Source: Hemicentrotus pulcherrimus
Taxonomy: Eukaryota; Echinodermata; Echinoidea; Camarodonta; Strongylocentrotidae
Direction of reading: 5' to 3'
Assembly: GCA_003118195.1 (NCBI GenBank)
Contig: BEXV01000132.1
Coordinates: 527,576-582,060, forward strand
Length of the DNA stretch: 54,485 bases
Positions 50,744 through 54,485 of the stretch are shown here, piece after piece. Position numbers and translations under genes: made by a program. The notes under the pieces are model-generated. The model made no database searches. It saw only the letters and a program-made list of their open reading frames with translations, and was not told where the DNA came from. Position 1 is the first letter of the stretch. Each line of letters begins with the position of its first letter.

Positions 50744-53700
50744 GTAAACGACTTTAATTTTCAATACTCTATCTTAATAATTTACAGAAATAAATTCGAG
50801 AATTATCGTCTATTCGAGTGCATGTACGGAAAAATCTACTTTGCAAATTGTCTCGTATGAATGGTTCGCTGTGGTGAGTGTGATTCTGTTGAGGCCAATT
50901 TTAATGTTTAAATGTAAAGCCCCAGTGCGGCCCCAATCGTTAAGAATTGTGTGTGTTCAGATATGCGGGCGCTGGTTCAGAATCATATCCAGACTTTGAC
51001 CAATAGCTCCTACTAAATCTTTATCAATTGTTCAAATAATAGTCATGATCAGTAGGGCACTGGTCTGAGAATGGGGATCATCAGCAGAAATATTAATCAA
51101 GCGAGGATATCCTTTGTATTATCGTAGAAGCGTATTCGTAAACGCAGACAAACCGGCGCTCTGCAGGTGTAGGGTTCTCGCTCCACGCTCTGGCAATGCA
51201 AAAAATGGATTCCGCGTAATAAAATAACCCCAGTTCACCATCTATTTGTAATGGGTTGTCCATCTTCCCGAGGATTTATCGTTCGTAACGTGAATGTCTC
51301 TCGTCAATTTGTCTTCAGTTCAGTGCTGCGCAAATGAGAAATGCATCATGGAGCATCATCACGGAATCTGTTTTTTGCATCACCTACATGTATGTGCGTA
51401 TCATCTGCAAAAATGAGGACGATCCATCTTTTTTAGGATGCGATTTGTCCGCATTTATGACGATATCCTCGTTTATTCAGACGATCCCTATTCTTAAAAG
51501 TTGTTACCAGTATGTTTGTTTGCCTGTTTCCTGTCAATTTTAAAATCTGTTTTGGATTTTCTTTTTTCCTAAAAATGAAGACATACCTGGGAATAATATA
51601 CATGTAGGTAGGAGGTAATCTGACTATTCAGTGTGTAGCTCCGTGGACCCCGTGCTGAATCGTGCATTGACCAAAAGAGTAATTTCTTTGTTGGCAAAAA
51701 AGTGTAGCCCTCCTAGACTTCCTTATATAAGCAGCACTGTCACATACAGATACAGTTTGGTCACAACATTCTCTTTCATCGTGTTCAGCCTCTAGATTTA
51801 AAAAAAAAATAATCTTAGTTCTTTTCTACTCCTCATTATTCAGAGCAACCAGTTATATACAATGAATTGGCCATAAGGGGTAATATGTCGATATTGGACT
51901 ATTGTCGGACATTCATGTCAGCAATATCTGGATCAGCAGCAGGTATTCTAGGTCTTACCGGTCTCTATGGTTTCATCTTTTATTTCATCACAGCCTTTTC
52001 TCTATCAGTAAGTATGCTCTTGATACTTTTACATTCAAGAAGCCAATTTTTTGTCACTCATTTCAGTTCAACATAATCACACAGACTAGGTGATGGTTAA
52101 GAGGTTAAGCTCTTCCCTGTAAATTAATAAATTATATTACGAGTGGAAATCAGATGTAGTTTTGTTACATGCTTCATGATGCCTGTGTCTAAAAAATTTA
52201 ACCTGTGTGAGAGATGGTGTCATTTGTTACATGTATTTTTATAATGGGTTCAAGTTGTAATTCATTTTTACTGTACATGTAAGAATTGCAATACATACAG
52301 AATGAGAGAGAGAGAGAGAGAGAGAAGGGGATGAGGAAGAAAGACACACAGATAGATGAAGGGGTTAGGGGTCCATATCCTACTTGTAAGATATCATTTT
52401 GCCTAAAATTGAAGCAATTTTGATTTTCTATAAAGACATTTTGATAACAGAGTAATGGGAAATGCATTTTGTTCTCTGCACCTCCCAGTTACATGTATCA
52501 TGTTAAAAGAAAAAAGATATCAGCAAATGCAAGTAATGCAAAAACAGGAGCACAAATATTCCTACTGTATTTGTATGTACCACTCCTGTCTCATGCATTG
52601 AAAAGAAAGTTTGAAAGTGTGTTATTTGCTTATATTTTACAGTTCATGCTGTTCCTGAAGACTGGTGGACAATGGCACAAATATTTTAGGATGAGACGAC
52701 CACTCTTGACTCATGGACTCTTTGGTGGTCTTTTTGTATCCTTTCCAGAATAAATTATGTCAAAAAAATACTGATATGCATTTAATCATTTAGATAATGT
52801 TAAACGTCTTTGAAAGTTCTGCTTATTACCTTGACCACTACTATTGTTTCTTATTTCATCACAATTAAAAAAAATAATTCAAATATTATTAAATGAAATA
52901 GCTACATGTATTTGAGAGTACATACTGAATGATGGTATATGAATGGCTTTTATTCATATTCAAATTTCAAATGGTGTTACTGTTCATATGTACATACAAT
53001 TGTTTTCCTTAATTTTTTTTTCTTATTTTTTTTCTTCATTTCAGACATACATCTTATTTTGGACGTATCCTTTTCATTTTTAGAATTTAACAGTCGCATG
53101 TAAAATATTAGTGCATTTGAAAGGGATCTGTATCTTCCCCAGAGTATTGTTGATTCCTATTTTTTAGGAGAGATAGAGACAGCAATTAAAGGGGGAGGGG
53201 ATATGGCATTGCCGTTGTATCTTAATTTCATTTGACGTTATGCTTTTTATGATTTCTTTATTACTTCTAGAAATGATTTTCTTTAGCATTATTTACTGAA
53301 AATGTCATAATTAGACACCATATTTATTTACCTTCCCATTCGGTACTTGATACTACAGTGTACTTTCTCATAGAAACAGAAGAACATAGATTTATAGGGC
53401 ACATGTTCCGATGACAATATTGTCACAGTCAATTTCATCAACTATACTAACTGGATTCTGCACTAAACTTAGGCCTAACAATAAATTAAACTCAATCACC
53501 ACTTGAGCCCTACCCTATGTCTTTGACAAAATAAAGCCCAGTACGGTAAGTGTCACTGAAGCAATTGTCAGGTCATCACCTAAACATACAAGTTTATTAC
53601 ATTTCTTGAGGAAAATATAAATATATCTAAATATATCTCTTATTTTCAACTTGTGAATTGACAGTTTGTATCCTTCTGGAAGATATATTGATTTTGTTTT

Positions 53701-53848
53701 CAATAGATTTTGTTAAAAGATGTCTAACTTGCAAGAATTCAATTTTTCAGTTTGTTTAAAAAGTGTGATTGCTTTAATTGTTAGATTCCATAACTTGATT
53801 TGATCCCTCTTGAACAGGTTTCTGTATGGTATGGTGCATGTGTACTGA
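50698..53848 (+). CDS. EMC6: EMC6, ER membrane protein complex subunit 6, complete, 5 coding exons
   Basis: A small transmembrane subunit of the ER membrane protein complex, which inserts tail-anchored and multi-pass proteins into the ER membrane. The exons at 50698-50743, 51844-52007, 52643-52735, 53045-53064 and 53818-53848 give 354 nt, 117 residues. Vertebrate EMC6 has about 110. Hallmarks: IRGNMSILDYCRTFMSAISG, then AAGILGLTGLYGFIFY, RRPLLTHGLFGGLF, YILFWTFLYGMVHVY and stop. Hydrophobic segments lie at about 42-60, 61-75 and 93-113, as in the three-helix family. The N-terminus (MAASHGLHANSAMMKEQP) is the only poorly conserved part. The last two introns look U12-type. The gene is divergent from SMARCC2. 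Confidence 0.96.
50744..51843 (+). other. EMC6 intron 1
   Basis: 1.1 kb with GT-AG ends. Nearly half is copy 2 of the CAGTAGGGG element. Confidence 0.9.
51050..51510 (-). mobile_element. CAGTAGGGG-ended TIR element, copy 2
   Basis: Starts CAGTAGGGCACTGGTCTGAG and shares, in reverse orientation, TCCTCGGGAAGATGGACAAC, CCATTTTTTGCATTGCCAG and CAGAGCGCCGG with copy 1. The far end is eroded. A TIR-like GCGGGCGCTGGTTCAGAATC lies just outside at 50965. Confidence 0.75.
51844..52007 (+). CDS. EMC6: EMC6 exon 2
   Basis: Residues 16-70. NELAIRGNMSILDYCRTF and GILGLTGLYGFIFYFITAF cover the conserved amphipathic start, the first hydrophobic segment and part of the second. Acceptor TTCAG, donor TCA|GTAAGT, a normal U2-type donor, ending in phase 0. 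Confidence 0.97.
52008..52642 (+). other. EMC6 intron 2
   Basis: 0.64 kb, donor GTAAGT, with a (GA)n tract at 52306-52326. Confidence 0.9.
52306..52326. repeat. (GA)n microsatellite
   Basis: Short GA repeat in EMC6 intron 2. Confidence 0.9.
52643..52735 (+). CDS. EMC6: EMC6 exon 3
   Basis: Residues 71-101: FMLFLKTGGQWHKYF then RMRRPLLTHGLFGGLF, matching family KYFxSRRPLFTGGLIGGLFTY. Acceptor TTTTACAG. The donor TTT|GTATCCTTT fits the U12-type consensus. Phase 0 to 0. Confidence 0.96.
52736..53044 (+). other. EMC6 intron 3, U12-type candidate
   Basis: 309 nt. Starts GTATCCTTTCC, an exact match to the U12 donor GTATCCTTT, and ends TTTCAG after a long T-rich run. Confidence 0.75.
53005..53013 (+). 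promoter_or_regulatory. candidate U12 branch site, EMC6 intron 3
   Basis: TTCCTTAAT matches the U12 branch consensus TTCCTTRAC at 8 of 9 positions. It lies about 32 nt before the acceptor, slightly far for this class. Confidence 0.5.
53045..53064 (+). CDS. EMC6: EMC6 exon 4, 20-nt microexon
   Basis: Only 20 nt: codes TYILFW plus two bases of a Thr codon completed by G from exon 5. The family sequence TYVLFWTFLYGMVHVY requires exactly this piece. Acceptor TTTCAG, donor GGAC|GTATCCTTT. Both flanking introns begin with the U12-type donor consensus. Confidence 0.93.
53065..53817 (+). other. EMC6 intron 4, U12-type candidate
   Basis: 753 nt. Starts GTATCCTTTTC and ends TTGAACAG with no strong polypyrimidine tract, and has TTCCATAAC 24 nt upstream, as expected for a minor-class intron. 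Confidence 0.8.
53786..53794 (+). promoter_or_regulatory. candidate U12 branch site, EMC6 intron 4
   Basis: TTCCATAAC matches TTCCTTRAC at 8 of 9 positions, with the branch A about 24 nt before the acceptor AG, within the usual range for minor-class introns. Confidence 0.55.
53818..53848 (+). CDS. EMC6: EMC6 exon 5 (stop)
   Basis: Codes FLYGMVHVY and TGA, the invariant EMC6 C-terminus. Acceptor TTGAACAG. The first base completes the split Thr codon. Confidence 0.96.
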
Positions 53849-54485
53849 CCCAGGACTCTTCATCACTAGGGACCCTCCTAGCAACCAACATGTGTCCTCG
53901 TAGCAACCGTCATTTATCACCAGGATGGACGTGCTAATTTCATCAGAAATATTCCTTCAGGAAAAGAACAGCTTAATGCCTAAAGGAAGGAATTATTAGT
54001 ACTGAGCTCTGTCTGTATGAGGTATTCATCCATTAGCTACTACCGGTAAATTGAATTCCCATTGGCTTAATACAAGGAACACCCAGTTTCCGTAGACAAC
54101 GGTTTAATATTAGACTTTTAGATTTGCATGGACTGATACGTATGACGTCCATTCAAGGCAGTGCATTAAAAGGACGTTGATCGTAGCAATCCCCATTGTC
54201 TTCGTGCAAATCTAAAAGTCCCTACTGTGGCACTGTGATGGCTTTATCCTACCCGCAGATATCAGTATTTTCTAGGTAAAACTGCAGTTTATGTAATGCA
54301 TAAGAACATCCTATTCCTAAGAGCAACTTCTTGCAAATTATTCTCTCCAGGCTTAAGAGCTGAAAATAAAACGGGGCATTATGAGTAGTTGGTTAATTGT
54401 GAGGACCCTTCTTTTATATGCAATTTATCTATCATGGACAATTAAAATATAATAAAAAATTGTTTGTTTGTGAGGGGGGGGGGGG
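53849..54485 (+). other. EMC6 3' flank
   Basis: Probable 3' UTR to one of the AATAAA sites. A small inverted pair GACTTTTAGATTTGCA (54114) and TGCAAATCTAAAAGTC (54206) frames about 80 nt. The window ends in a poly-G run, likely an assembly edge. Confidence 0.6.
54365..54370 (+). terminator. candidate EMC6 poly(A) signal
   Basis: AATAAA about 517 nt after the EMC6 stop codon; another AATAAA lies at 54451-54456. Either could end the transcript. No transcript data. Confidence 0.35.

Overview
The window is animal nuclear DNA. It holds two divergent (head-to-head), intron-rich protein genes in AT-rich sequence full of repeats. Both genes were recognised by eye from their translations, and every exon junction was checked for AG/GT boundaries and reading phase. 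The organism is most likely a marine invertebrate deuterostome, probably a sea urchin or other echinoderm. That rests on one SMARCC gene that looks like the precursor of the vertebrate SMARCC1/SMARCC2 pair, many small exons in long transposon-rich introns, frequent TACATGTA-like motifs, and repeat types familiar from echinoderm genomes. This is inference and was not tested. Short N runs and poly-G/poly-C tracts beside gaps show a draft assembly.

Layout. Positions 1 to about 8000 hold no gene I can support: a C/T-rich minisatellite, a tRNA-derived SINE head and a hairpin MITE. From 48633 down to 9573 on the minus strand lies a complete SMARCC2-type gene (BAF155/BAF170/Moira family). It has 26 coding exons totalling 3861 nt and encodes 1286 residues. 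All 25 junctions keep the frame. Domains run in family order: N-terminal MarR/chromo-like module, basic linker, SWIRM, SANT, acidic linker, coiled coil, then a low-complexity acidic tail. Between the two start codons (48633 and 50698) lie about 2 kb with a diverged tandem repeat. From 50698 to 53848 on the plus strand lies a complete EMC6 gene (ER membrane protein complex subunit 6) with 5 coding exons and 117 residues.

Most notable observations. (1) The last two EMC6 introns both start with GTATCCTTT, the U12 (minor spliceosome) 5' splice-site consensus, and they flank a 20-nt microexon. (2) SMARCC intron 6 holds an in-frame 48-nt partial copy of the end of exon 6 with AG and GT at its edges, so it may be a cassette exon. 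(3) Exon 21 has a decayed tandem copy about 260 bp downstream. (4) The introns hold several non-autonomous DNA-element families with clear terminal inverted repeats, some as two or three copies in this window, and a SINE split by a MITE.

The two genes have unrelated roles: chromatin remodelling in the nucleus, and membrane-protein insertion at the ER. Sharing a divergent promoter region is the only link visible. No prokaryotic features, CRISPR arrays or intact autonomous transposon genes were seen.
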